From positions 1 through 64,000 of the forward strand of contig JASFYT010000072.1 in the NCBI GenBank assembly GCA_045047085.1: a stretch of 64,000 nt of DNA, given 5' to 3'. Shown here piece by piece: positions 44,246 through 53,168 of the stretch. Position 1 is the stretch's first letter; each line of letters begins with the position of its first letter. The translations under genes and the position numbers were made by a program. The notes beneath the pieces were generated by a model that ran no database searches, was not told the DNA's origin, and saw only the letters and a list, made by a program, of their open reading frames with translations. The DNA is from GCA-2401155 sp045047085 (GTDB lineage: Bacteria; Pseudomonadota; Alphaproteobacteria; Rhizobiales; Rhizobiaceae).

Positions 44246-45115
44246 CTAAATATCGTACTCCATCAAATCATCGCTGCTGATATCGGGAATATCTTTGGCA
44301 TCCAATCCTTCAATAATAATATGATTGGTTCTTGCCACCAGTGCTGCCACGGCTGGCTCCCCATCCGGAAATACGCAGGCAAATACAACGCGTTGGTAGC
44401 TGATTGGACATGGCACCCCATCTTTTTCACGAGGAAATTGGGTTGAAATGTGATCGTACCAGACCCCACCATCCTGAAATGCCGTATCATAGGCCTGCAC
44501 CATGAATTGATCTGCCTGTGAGTTTACCGGATCTTCCATATACTTGCGACCAATGGCACTTTTGGCCCAAACCTGACCCAGCCAAGTAGCGTAGGATGAC
44601 TTTTCACCCACATTAACGCACAACCAATCATCGTCATGCTTGCGGTAAACAACCATATAGGGACGAATGCTTTTCATCTCGCGATGTTCAAGCTGAGACT
44701 GCGCCATGCTCCAGCTCTGCAAACCCTTTTTCAGAAGCGGGGGAGCGATGGCCCAAACGCTGTTAATTGGATGACGTTGGGCATAAAACCAGTTTCCACT
44801 GCTCATTCTGGATTTTGTACTTGCAAGCCCGTTTACACTTGATAGCTGCCCAAACAGCCACGTGCCCGCCCTGGCCAAAAGAGCATTGGCTTCGGGAAGC
44901 AAATGGTGTCCGGCTTCGGTAAGGCTGTACTGCCGACCTTTTACTTCAAATACTTTCTCACCGCGCAAATGTTCAAGCGTGTCAATATGCCGACGAATCG
45001 TTTGGCGGGTAACTCCTAATTCCTCAACAGAGTGCGACAAGTTTAGAGTTCTCGCAAGCGTTGTAAACGACTTTAGAATTTCGAATAATACTGGCGGAAT
45101 TGAGTTCTCTGCCAT
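44246..45115 (-). CDS. Regulator with LysR-type HTH and an unusual sensor-like C-terminus
   Basis: A 289-residue protein. Residues 10-75 form a LysR-like winged HTH (LSHSVEELGVTRQTIRRHIDTLEHLRGEKVF, given as a pattern, and YSLTEAGHHLL). The rest does not resemble the LysR effector domain. Around residues 150-260 it has PYMVVYRKHDDDWLCVNVG, SAIGRKYMEDP and YQRVVFACVFPDGEP, which reads more like a PAS-type sensor domain. GAGG lies 8 bases before the start. It probably regulates itself, the GNAT-like gene or the sugar operon downstream. The ligand is unknown. Confidence 0.55.
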   Translation of the reverse strand: MAENSIPPVLFEILKSFTTLARTLNLSHSVEELGVTRQTIRRHIDTLEHLRGEKVFEVKGRQYSLTEAGHHLLPEANALLARAGTWLFGQLSSVNGLASTKSRMSSGNWFYAQRHPINSVWAIAPPLLKKGLQSWSMAQSQLEHREMKSIRPYMVVYRKHDDDWLCVNVGEKSSYATWLGQVWAKSAIGRKYMEDPVNSQADQFMVQAYDTAFQDGGVWYDHISTQFPREKDGVPCPISYQRVVFACVFPDGEPAVAALVARTNHIIIEGLDAKDIPDISSDDLMEYDI

Positions 45116-45496
45116 GTCAATTTCCTCACAATAGATATCATAGGACCCCCTCAGCCATTGCTTTCCACATCAGGGCACTTTAATGATTCTATACACCTAA
45201 CGCCAGCCCGGCTGGCAATTATATTTAACTTTAATGCATGATTTATATACTGCAATCGAACAAATTAGTGCTATTTAGTTATATATTCAACCAGTTGTTT
45301 CTATTACTCGTTCTCGTAATAGTAACAAATATCCGAACAGGGAATGATTTTACTTTAATAAAAATATATTTGAGAATTACCGCAGATACTGTTTGGCGTT
45401 CAAGAAGTTTGGCCAATTCTAATTTCGCCAAAATATGAAGAGATATGATTGTTTGATCCAATTGACAATCATTTGGGAGAGTGCGTCGAGGACTAG
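45116..45496. other. AT-rich divergent promoter region
   Basis: These 381 bases separate the HTH gene from the small plus-strand gene. A palindrome GCCAGC-CCG-GCTGGC lies at 45202-45216, and the rest is AT-rich. No gene is supported. Confidence 0.4.
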
Positions 45497-45811
45497 ATGA
45501 GTGAATTTTGCCAAGAAGAAATTGGAGATCTGGTCGAAAGATATTTACAGGCTAAAAAAAACCTCTTCGAGCTGGTAACTACAATGGTAGATTTACCTAC
45601 CGATCAGAATTATTTAGACATTCGGAGCTTGGAAAAAGAGGTAGAGAAATCGTTTTCAGCTTTGCTTGCCAAGCAACCGGAAAACCTGACCAGCGCATTG
45701 GTGAAAGCACAGTTTTTTATTGAAGAGATTTTAGCGGACACCGACTTGGCCAACTACCAAAAACGATCTTTGCAAGCTCTGCTGAACGATTTTTCATCCC
45801 TCAATAATTAG
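45497..45811 (+). CDS. Small acidic helical protein, function unknown
   Basis: A 104-residue soluble protein, all helical by pattern (EEIGDLVERYLQAKKNLFEL, SLEKEVEKSFSALLAK, LANYQKRSLQALLNDF), acidic and without Trp. GAGGACTAG immediately precedes the ATG. It is followed by a convergent DMT transporter gene with 25 bases between the stops. I recognise no family; a small partner protein or anti-activator is possible but unsupported. Confidence 0.5.
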   Translation: MSEFCQEEIGDLVERYLQAKKNLFELVTTMVDLPTDQNYLDIRSLEKEVEKSFSALLAKQPENLTSALVKAQFFIEEILADTDLANYQKRSLQALLNDFSSLNN

Positions 45812-45836
45812 AGACAGCGTGCTATTCAAATTTGGG

Positions 45837-46784
45837 TCAGGCGCCAGAATTTTTGCCTGCCTTTTCCTTCGGTTCAAGCAGTGTTCGGGCGACGACCGAA
45901 ACAATCACGATGATCCCGCCAGTCAACGCCAAGACTGTTGGCGTTTCCCCGATAAAATACCACACCCATAGCGGACCCAGGGCAAATTCGAAAAGCATGA
46001 ACAATGTCAATTCAGCAGCCAGCAGATAACGCGAGGCGATGACAAAAACCCAATGCCCAAATCCCGATACAACTCCACCCAGCAGAAAACACAATAACAT
46101 GTCCCGCCAAGAAATGGCGAGATCATCAAAACTGACAACAAGACTGACTACAATGACAAATATCCCACCAACCAATAATGATGGCAGCATATCAATGTGA
46201 CGGTTAGCCCTCACCATAATGGCGAAGATTGCAAAACCGATTGCGGTAATGATGGCCATGAAATTACCGTAGACTGAACCATCTCCAACAACATTCATAT
46301 TCATAAAGCCATCCACCACCATGATGACAACACCGCTGGCAGCTAAAACCATTGCAATTAGAGTAAGATTGGTCAGCCGTTCTTTAAGGAAAAGACGAGC
46401 AAGACCTGCAGTGATGAAAGGAATGGCGCACATGGTGAAGGTTGTATTGGCGACCGTTGTAGTGGTAAGGGCCTGCATGAAGGCGACACCAGCGATGCCT
46501 AATATTACGCCAGCCCAAATGCCTGGAAACCCAACGGCGCGAATCCGCGATATAGTCCGTTCCCGATGCTCAAATGCAATAACAATCAATATTGCACTGA
46601 CGAATGCAATCGAACGGTAGATATTGATTTGCCAGGCGTCGGCCATTTCAATGTTGCGCACGATCAAGCCACCGAAACTTATCACCACTGAACCAACAAC
46701 CATAAGCATCATTGCGAATGGGCGGCGGTTTGTTTGTGTTTTTGGTGGAATCATTGTTGTCGCCGTACTTGCTTCGGAATTCAT
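45837..46784 (-). CDS. EamA/DMT-family transporter
   Basis: A 315-residue protein with ten hydrophobic helices in two EamA repeats. It contains VVISFGGLIVRNIEMADAWQ, ALTTTTVANTTFTMCAIPFI and LTLFMLFEFALGPLWVW. The ATG at 46784 has GAGGG 9 bases before it; an in-frame TTG at 46820 was not preferred. It lacks the HAxWNAL motif of the two other DMT proteins in this window and is a separate subfamily. The substrate is unknown. Confidence 0.87.
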   Translation of the reverse strand: MNSEASTATTMIPPKTQTNRRPFAMMLMVVGSVVISFGGLIVRNIEMADAWQINIYRSIAFVSAILIVIAFEHRERTISRIRAVGFPGIWAGVILGIAGVAFMQALTTTTVANTTFTMCAIPFITAGLARLFLKERLTNLTLIAMVLAASGVVIMVVDGFMNMNVVGDGSVYGNFMAIITAIGFAIFAIMVRANRHIDMLPSLLVGGIFVIVVSLVVSFDDLAISWRDMLLCFLLGGVVSGFGHWVFVIASRYLLAAELTLFMLFEFALGPLWVWYFIGETPTVLALTGGIIVIVSVVARTLLEPKEKAGKNSGA

Positions 46785-47059
46785 AGTACAACGGCCCTCG
46801 ATACAAGTTATATTATGCAATATCAGTTCAATTAAGTGGAGTACCTAACATTAGATAGACATGGCGTATAGTCAATTAGTCGTTCAAATCTTAGATATCT
46901 TTAAAAAAAGTCCTTTTTTTCGCATCTTGCCATGGGGATACAGCCTATTTTGTGGTGAATCTTACAGGTTCCGAATGCACCAATCAGCAGGCAGCGGGGC
47001 TGCTTTAGCTGAAATTTCTTGGTCTTTAGCGGTCGGAAGGGCAGCCGAATAATATCTGA

Positions 47060-48325
47060 TCAACTAGCAAACCGTGAAACCCTGTATGGGGTAACATCTA
47101 TGTTACTTTTTCTCAATCCAATCATATCTGCAATCATCCGACCGGTCTTTGGCCCACCCGTTAGGCCAATATGCTGATGGCCGAATGCTGCAAAAAGAGT
47201 GTTTTCTTTATTAAAGGGCCCGATAAAAGGAACTGAATCGACTGATGCCGGACGATGGCCCATCCACTCTTTGATCTCATCATATTTAAGGCCCGGAATG
47301 GCTTGATGGATTTGCTTTTTTAACAATGCAAACGGAGCCCTGCTTGGCGGCGCATCCAGCCCACCGAATTCAACAATACCGGCACAACGGATTCGCCCCT
47401 CCATGGGAGTGACTACAAACTTTCCTGAAACCAACATAAGCGGTGCCCTCGGCATGACGGAAGGGTTGATCAGCTCGATATGATAACCGCGCTCGGTTTC
47501 CAAGGATGTTGCTGTGCCAAATTTTTTGGCTAACGGGCCGGACCATGCGCCAGCTGCAAGTACTATGGTATCGCATTTTATCAAGCCGTCGGAGGTTTGA
47601 ACACCGATCACATTATCACCATGCATCTCAACATCATCGGCTGATGCAATGATAATTTCGCCGCCCTCTTTCACAATGTGATCGGCGAGGGCACAATTAT
47701 ATTTTTCGGGATCAGTGATGTGGCCGTGGTTTTTCAGCCGGATAGCAAATTTCTTTTTGCCTGCAAATACCGGATCATAAGCATGTAGAGCCTCCGCATC
47801 GAATTCATCCCAGCTATATCCTAGTTCTTTGCGTAAATCCCAGTTGAAGCGTTCTTTTTCAAATCCTGCACGGTCATCATAAACGAACATATAATCCGAA
47901 GGTTTGAGCCATTTTTCTGCTCCGGTCCCTTTTGCCAGAGCCTGATGCTGATCAATGCTGTCGTAGAGAATCTGGGTCAGGGCATGGGCTGCTTTGCGGG
48001 CGTCGCTGACGTTTGCACGAGATACATAAGGCAACAACCACGGCAATAATTTTATCAGATAAGACCAGCGCATAAACAAGGGGCTGTCTGCCCGCATCAA
48101 CATGCCGGGTGCGCTTTTGACCAACCCCGGTGCATTGACCGGGATTACCGCACTTGAAGCCAAAACGCCGCCGTTGCCGTAGGACGCTCCTGCAGCCGGT
48201 CCTTCCTTGTCGATCAGGACCACGTCATGACCATCGCGCTGAAGCCAGATGGCGGTTGAAACACCAACGATGCCGGCGCCAATGATAGCAATTTTCTTCT
48301 TGTTACTTGATTTGACACCGCTCAT
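47060..48325 (-). CDS. dadA: D-amino-acid dehydrogenase-like FAD oxidoreductase
   Basis: A 421-residue DAO-superfamily enzyme. The FAD-binding fold begins at residue 10 with KIAIIGAGIVGVSTAIWLQR, followed by VLIDKEGPAAGASYGNGG. The C-terminus has GMGHRP-like EWMGHRPASVDSVPFIG and FGHQHIGLTGGPKTGRMIADM. DadA oxidatively deaminates D-amino acids at the membrane and passes electrons to quinone. It is a lone gene ahead of aceA on the same strand. D-amino-acid specificity is the usual annotation; other amines are possible. Confidence 0.85.
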   Translation of the reverse strand: MSGVKSSNKKKIAIIGAGIVGVSTAIWLQRDGHDVVLIDKEGPAAGASYGNGGVLASSAVIPVNAPGLVKSAPGMLMRADSPLFMRWSYLIKLLPWLLPYVSRANVSDARKAAHALTQILYDSIDQHQALAKGTGAEKWLKPSDYMFVYDDRAGFEKERFNWDLRKELGYSWDEFDAEALHAYDPVFAGKKKFAIRLKNHGHITDPEKYNCALADHIVKEGGEIIIASADDVEMHGDNVIGVQTSDGLIKCDTIVLAAGAWSGPLAKKFGTATSLETERGYHIELINPSVMPRAPLMLVSGKFVVTPMEGRIRCAGIVEFGGLDAPPSRAPFALLKKQIHQAIPGLKYDEIKEWMGHRPASVDSVPFIGPFNKENTLFAAFGHQHIGLTGGPKTGRMIADMIGLRKSNIDVTPYRVSRFAS

Positions 48326-48451
48326 CGGTGGCCGCCTCCATCCCGGTTAAGGGGTTTTCATTTGGGGCAACTTTCCATGAAAGAATTGATTTGTCGATGA
48401 GATATTATCTGGAGCCCCAAATTCTAGGTGGGGCCGCCATTTCAAAATTGA

Positions 48452-48485
48452 ACCATCCCCGCGCAATTGATTAAGCGGGGATGGT
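48452..48485 (-). terminator. Hairpin after aceA
   Basis: ACCATCCCCGC and GCGGGGATGGT form a perfect 11-bp stem 10 bases past the aceA stop. A mixed T-rich run follows on the minus strand. Confidence 0.7.
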
Positions 48486-48494
48486 ACGCGTTGT

Positions 48495-49796
48495 TTAGAA
48501 CTGTGCTGTTTCCGTAGATTCGGCCATAGCAACGGTTGACGACTTGCCTCCGCTTACCGCCATGCTGACGGCATCGAAATAGCTGGTGCCTACTTCGCGC
48601 TGGTGGCGTGTGGCGCTGAAACCGTCTTTTTCTGCGGCGAACTCTGCCTGTTGCAGGGCGCTGTAGGATTTCATGCCGTCTTCCGCATAGCCTTTGGCCA
48701 GATTGAAGGTTGTGAGTGACAGATTATGGTAACCGGCCAATGTGATGAACTGGTATTTATAACCCATGGCACCTAATTCACTCTGGAATTTCGCCATATC
48801 AGCTTCACCCATATGGCTTGCCCAGTTGAAGGATGGTGAACAATTATATGCCAGCATCTGGTCGGGGTATTTTTTCTTGATGGCTTCTGCAAAGCGTCTT
48901 GCATCATCGAGGCTTGGTGTTGATGTCTCGCACCAGATCAAATCAGCGTAAGGCGCATAGGCAAGGCCGCGTGCAATGGCGCATTCGAAGCCACCTTTCA
49001 TGCGATAGAAGCCTTCTTCTGTGCGTTCACCGGTGATGAATGGCGCATCATATTCGTCCACGTCGGATGTGATCAGCATTGCTGCTTCTGCATCGGTTCT
49101 GGCCATGATCAGGGTTGGTACGCCCAAAACATCTGCCGCGAGGCGAGCTGAATTGAGAGTTTTGATGAAAGTTCTGGTTGGTACCAAAACCTTGCCGCCC
49201 AGATGTCCGCATTTTTTCTCGGATGCCAGTTGATCTTCGAAGTGAACCGCAGCAGCGCCTGATTCAATCATTGATTTCATCAGTTCAAACACGTTTAGCG
49301 CACCACCAAAACCAGCTTCGGCATCAGCTATGATCGGTGCGAAGAAATCGAGATTGGTGGTTTCCTTGCCCTGATGGCGCTCCATGGTCTGGATTTGATC
49401 GGCCCGCTGCAGCGCTTTGTTGATGGTTCTTACAATCTTTGGAACACTATCGACCGGATAAAGGCTTTGGTCAGGATACATGTTGCCGCTGGTATTAGCG
49501 TCGGCTGCAACCTGCCAACCGGAGAGGTAGATTGCTTTCAGGCCAGCCTTGATCTGCTGAACCGCCTGATTGCCGGTGAAAGTGCCAAGTGTCGGGACAA
49601 AATCTTCCCGATGAAGCAATTCCCATAATTTTTTGGTGCCGTTTTCAGCCAGTGTGTATTGAATTGGTAGCGAACCCGCTAATTGCTGAACATCTTGCGG
49701 CGTATAATTACGCGAAATATTGTTCCAGCGGTCTGGTGCCCATTCAGGCGTTGGGAAATCGGCGAATGAGCGCTCGTTTTTGGATTTATCTAACAT
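48495..49796 (-). CDS. aceA: Isocitrate lyase
   Basis: A 433-residue glyoxylate-cycle enzyme that cleaves isocitrate to glyoxylate and succinate, allowing growth on acetate and fatty acids. The catalytic loop is EKKCGHLGGK with the active Cys. ADAEAGFGGALNVFE (metal site), ARTDAEAA and YNCSPSFNW are present. The ATG at 49796 has AGGA 7 bases before it; the longer frame to 49886 was rejected. A small protein gene and a divergent short-chain fatty-acyl regulator lie upstream, so it is probably induced by C2 substrates. No malate synthase is in the window. Confidence 0.97.
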   Translation of the reverse strand: MLDKSKNERSFADFPTPEWAPDRWNNISRNYTPQDVQQLAGSLPIQYTLAENGTKKLWELLHREDFVPTLGTFTGNQAVQQIKAGLKAIYLSGWQVAADANTSGNMYPDQSLYPVDSVPKIVRTINKALQRADQIQTMERHQGKETTNLDFFAPIIADAEAGFGGALNVFELMKSMIESGAAAVHFEDQLASEKKCGHLGGKVLVPTRTFIKTLNSARLAADVLGVPTLIMARTDAEAAMLITSDVDEYDAPFITGERTEEGFYRMKGGFECAIARGLAYAPYADLIWCETSTPSLDDARRFAEAIKKKYPDQMLAYNCSPSFNWASHMGEADMAKFQSELGAMGYKYQFITLAGYHNLSLTTFNLAKGYAEDGMKSYSALQQAEFAAEKDGFSATRHQREVGTSYFDAVSMAVSGGKSSTVAMAESTETAQF

Positions 49797-49891
49797 TTTG
49801 TATTCCTGTTTTGGGTCGAGTGTAAAAATGCCGCCGCCAGATTTGGCGGCGAAAAATTTGAGTGAGGTGAGAAAAAGGCGGGGCAATTATC

Positions 49892-49939
49892 TTGGGCACC
49901 TTGGGAGGATCAGGCATTGATGCCTGATTGCCTGCCCAA
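49892..49939 (-). other. Long two-step hairpin between the 83-residue gene and aceA
   Basis: The outer arms are TTGGGCA and TGCCCAA and the inner arms ATCAGGCA and TGCCTGAT with a TTGA loop. It lies 38 bases past the small gene's stop and about 95 bases before the aceA start, so it could terminate the first transcript or structure the aceA leader. Confidence 0.55.
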
Positions 49940-49976
49940 ATCTAACCGAGGTTGGCCTAACTAATGCTGGAGGTTA

Positions 49977-50228
49977 TTAGGCGGAGGCCAGTGTCCGTTT
50001 GAAAGTTGCCGCGAACATGCGGACGCCTTCAAACAATTCGGATTTATTGGCAGCCTCGGCATAGGAGAATTTGTGCCGTCCCACGCGCCCGGCGATTGAA
50101 TACCCCTTGGACGCCAAATCACTTGTATGAAACTCCTGCATGACATCGTCGATGGTAGGCGCAACAATTGTGATGAACTCCTCTTCACCAGGAGTCGTGT
50201 TTGATAGAGAGAGCGTTGGAGTATGCAT
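49977..50228 (-). CDS. Small protein upstream of aceA, function unknown
   Basis: An 83-residue soluble protein (MHTPTLSLSNTTPGEEEF then ITIVAPTIDDVMQEFH) with a basic C-terminal half (GRVGRHKFSYAEAANKSELF). AAGGAGAAGAAA precedes the ATG at 50228; the longer frame to 50309 was rejected. It shares the divergent promoter region with the ScfR-like regulator gene and leads into aceA, so co-regulation with the glyoxylate cycle is likely. No domain was recognised. Confidence 0.6.
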   Translation of the reverse strand: MHTPTLSLSNTTPGEEEFITIVAPTIDDVMQEFHTSDLASKGYSIAGRVGRHKFSYAEAANKSELFEGVRMFAATFKRTLASA

Positions 50229-50324
50229 TTTCTTCTCCTTTAAGGATGTTTGGTTTTCGCTTGTGTAAATTATTGACAAACTGCCGGAAAATGCAAGATA
50301 ATACGACATATCGGCGAGTTAAGC

Positions 50325-50371
50325 TGTAAAGTCTGGTAAAGTTAATTTGTAATAATTGTAAATCTTGTAAA
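50325..50371. promoter_or_regulatory. Five TGTAAA-type repeats, probable regulator site
   Basis: TGTAAA (50325), GGTAAA (50335), TGTAAT (50348), TGTAAA (50357) and TGTAAA (50366) lie on one strand at 9-13-base spacing. The array is 15 bases before the ScfR-like gene and about 100 bases before the small gene ahead of aceA. It is a probable binding array for that regulator. Confidence 0.5.
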
Positions 50372-50385
50372 GAAATAGCACTAAA

Positions 50386-51795
50386 ATGGCTCAAAACAGC
50401 GATCCCCAGATTGGTGGAAAAATCCGTCGCCTTCGACGCCAGCGCCATATTACGCAGGGTGATTTGGCTCAAAGCATTGGCATCTCCGCCAGCTATCTCA
50501 ATCTGCTTGAGCATAACCGTCGAAAAATCACTGTTCCGCTGCTTTTTAAGATCTCCGGATATTTCGGAATAGAGCCTGGAGAACTCGCGGAAAGCGACGA
50601 TTCGCAACTGATCGGCGATCTGATGGAGACGTTTGGCGATGATCTCTTTGCCGATTCTGATCTCACCAATCAGGACATACGTGATCTGGCTGTTTCAAAT
50701 CCGGTGGCCGCACGGGCCGTATTGCGACTGTTTGACAAATATAAGGATATTTCAAAATCCGGTTCGGCTCAAACCGGTGATGGTGAGAGCAAACCCTTTC
50801 ATGGGGCGACCGATGCGATTTCTGATTTTTTGCAGGAAAATGCCAATTACTTCCCGACCCTTGAAGAAGCAGCCGAGCGGGTGCGCAGCGATATTGATAA
50901 TGGCGGTGATGAATTCGAGATCGGGCTTAAAACTTGGCTCACCAATATTGCAGGCACCCAGACCCGTTTTATGTCCCTTCCCGGCGGTATTGCGCGGCGC
51001 GTGAGCAGAGACGGGCGCAATTTGCAGATTTCCGATATTCTGCCACCGGAGACCGCGAGTTTTGCCATTGCCCATCACATTGGGCTGTTGGCAGCGGAGC
51101 GTGAAGTTGGCGAGATCATCGATAAAAGCACTCTGCCCGAAGGCGACGCACCGGCCTTAGCGCGCAATGTGCTGGTTTCTTATTTTGCCGCTGCACTCAC
51201 CATGCCCTACGCGCCTTTCCTAAAAGCGTGTCAGGACTACCGCTATGATGTGGAGCGGATTGCGCGGCGTTTTAATGCCAGTTTTGAGCAGGTTTGCCAC
51301 CGCATGACTACCATGCAACGGCCCGGCGCTTCGGGCATTCCGTTACATTTGGTGCGTACCGATATTGCCGGCAATATTTCCAAGCGCTTTTCACTTTCGG
51401 GCATTCACATTCCGCGCCATTCAGGGGCTTGTCCGCGCTGGAACGTTTATTCGGCTTTCCTTTCGCCGGGGCGTATTAATGTGCAGCTTAGCCAGATGCC
51501 CGACGGGGACGTTTATTTCTGCATTGCGCGCAGTTTTGAAAAAGGCGGCTATCGCCACAACGCCCCAAGCAGACATTTTTCCATAGGGCTGGGCTGCAAC
51601 ATTACCCACGCCAACAAGATGATTTATTCCGATGGCATGGAACTCACCAACACCACGCAGATCGTACCAATTGGCGTTGGCTGTCGCATCTGCCCAAGAA
51701 TGGAATGCGAACAACGCGCCCACCCCCCGGCAGATCACCGTTTCAGGATAAATGACAATGAACGGGCTGAGAGTTTGTATGGGCGCATTGGGTGA
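50386..51795 (+). CDS. ScfR/RamB-like XRE-family regulator of short-chain fatty-acyl metabolism
   Basis: A 469-residue regulator. The N-terminal XRE HTH (residues 9-65) has RLRRQRHITQGDLAQSIGIS and SYLNLLEHNRRKITV. The middle contains an IrrE/DUF955-like region (FAIAHHIGLLAAER) whose peptidase motif is degenerate. The C-terminal DUF2083 domain carries the Cys cluster GVGCRICPRMECEQRAHPP. This architecture is that of RamB (acetate metabolism, Corynebacterium) and the short-chain fatty-acyl regulators of alphaproteobacteria, which bind acyl-CoA. It is divergent from the small-gene/aceA pair and is the likely regulator of aceA. Confidence 0.87.
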   Translation: MAQNSDPQIGGKIRRLRRQRHITQGDLAQSIGISASYLNLLEHNRRKITVPLLFKISGYFGIEPGELAESDDSQLIGDLMETFGDDLFADSDLTNQDIRDLAVSNPVAARAVLRLFDKYKDISKSGSAQTGDGESKPFHGATDAISDFLQENANYFPTLEEAAERVRSDIDNGGDEFEIGLKTWLTNIAGTQTRFMSLPGGIARRVSRDGRNLQISDILPPETASFAIAHHIGLLAAEREVGEIIDKSTLPEGDAPALARNVLVSYFAAALTMPYAPFLKACQDYRYDVERIARRFNASFEQVCHRMTTMQRPGASGIPLHLVRTDIAGNISKRFSLSGIHIPRHSGACPRWNVYSAFLSPGRINVQLSQMPDGDVYFCIARSFEKGGYRHNAPSRHFSIGLGCNITHANKMIYSDGMELTNTTQIVPIGVGCRICPRMECEQRAHPPADHRFRINDNERAESLYGRIG

Positions 51796-52245
51796 TATGA
51801 GGCCATGCCATACCAGTCGCGAACCCACTCGATATAACCGAGGCCTTTTTCCTACGCTGAAAACATGTGGAATTTGATAATAAAGCCTGACCTGTAATAC
51901 AAACTATAGGAGGCCCAGATGTGGGTAAATCTACCTAGGGTCAGGACTCATTAAATCCACCATTACAGCGCCGCTAGGTCAATTGAATTGACGGTGTCTA
52001 ACCCTCTATAACCACAGTGATCACGGTTGCGTTCACAGAAAGTGCCTGCCATCAAACTGTTTTGCTATTCTATTGGCGAATAAATGGTGCCAAAGGTAGA
52101 AGTTGAATCCACAACATCCCATCATTTGATAGCTGTTTCCCCACTTCGTGTCGCATTACACTCCGGCTGATGTTTCCAACAACCATCTTTAGATCATAGG
52201 AAGGGCATAACGCCTGACCAACAAGATCCTAAATGGAGTGGTAAA
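51796..52245. other. Intergenic stretch before the secreted Cys-rich gene
   Basis: These 450 bases hold no supported gene. Bases 51936-51959 (CTAGGGTCAGGACTCATTAA) resemble the end of an IS5-type element, but no transposase is near. The rest is unremarkable. Confidence 0.35.
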
Positions 52246-52704
52246 ATGAGCCTTAAGATAATTTCAACTTTCACCGCAGCTGCAATGTCGATGAGCATTT
52301 TGGCCGTTCCCGTCGGCGTAACAGCCGTTTCCAGTTTCACAATCATCCCTAACGCGCAAGCTGCGAATAAAGATCCCTGCGCGGGTCAAAAATGGCCGAA
52401 CTACACCCAAGACTGCATAGATCATATCGTAAAAACCATCAGCACAGCCGGTGGTGGCAATTCCAGCAGCAATAAAGCCATTGCCCGAAAACTGATTGTT
52501 TCGGGTAAAATCAAAGCCAACACATCACGGCGCGCCATTCGACGCTTGCTTAAGAAAAATTCCCTTACTCCGCGTCGCGGCGGTAATTCAAAGGCACCAG
52601 CGACCATTGATTGCAATATCGAAAGCAGTGAAGAATGCCAGAAAATAGTCATCTGCTCGCCAAACTGCAGTACGGAACAAATGCAAGGCGGGGATTGCTG
52701 CTAA
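52246..52704 (+). CDS. Secreted Cys-rich protein, function unknown
   Basis: A 152-residue protein. A long N-terminal hydrophobic segment (TAAAMSMSILAVPVGVTAV) leads to a likely cleavage site after NAQA at about residue 39. The mature part begins with DPCAGQKWPNYTQDC, then has a basic helix-rich centre (SRRAIRRLLKKNS). It ends in a Cys-dense tail (CNIESSEEC, CSPNC, GGDCC), giving eight cysteines that probably form disulfides in the periplasm or outside. GGAGTGGTAAA precedes the ATG. No family was recognised. Confidence 0.65.
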   Translation: MSLKIISTFTAAAMSMSILAVPVGVTAVSSFTIIPNAQAANKDPCAGQKWPNYTQDCIDHIVKTISTAGGGNSSSNKAIARKLIVSGKIKANTSRRAIRRLLKKNSLTPRRGGNSKAPATIDCNIESSEECQKIVICSPNCSTEQMQGGDCC

Positions 52705-53168
52705 TTTACCAGAGCCATCCCGGCTTTAACCCAATCAAATCCGGGATAACTCTGGCGATTGCTCGCAAACGGTGAGTGCTCAGAAAGTTATTGTGAGAGG
52801 TAGTCACGCGAGCCCGTTAATGGGGTTGGTGCCTGTTATCGTTTGAGGCGGTTAATCTAAACTGTTTCCGCCATTGCGAGGATTGTTGAAAGACCCTTTG
52901 CTTCTAATGAGTAAGGTCGCCTGTGAACTTCCTTGGGTTACCGCACAGATAACAAGAATATACCGAAAATTGGTCAACGTACCTGCCTTTTAGGATCGTA
53001 GGATCGCTCCAAATTGTGTATTTTTGCACTTGAATCCAGCTCCGCAAACAGATGGTAACTTAAAAGCCCAAATCACTCCGCCTCTAGGCAATATTACCCC
53101 TAAAGAAAGTCTTTCTTTGACGGCTTAGTTTCGTTAGCATCGACACGAAACTTTTTAGGGAAATTTGT
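52705..53168. other. Intergenic stretch with an imperfect hairpin
   Basis: The hairpin at 52709-52755 pairs CCAGAG with CTCTGG and ATCCCGG with CCGGGAT around an internal loop. It may terminate the Cys-rich gene but has no T run. I saw nothing else in the 464 bases. Confidence 0.45.

Noticed and set aside
49797..49886. N-terminal extension of isocitrate lyase
   Set aside because: The family starts at MLDKSKNERSF and AGGA lies before that codon.
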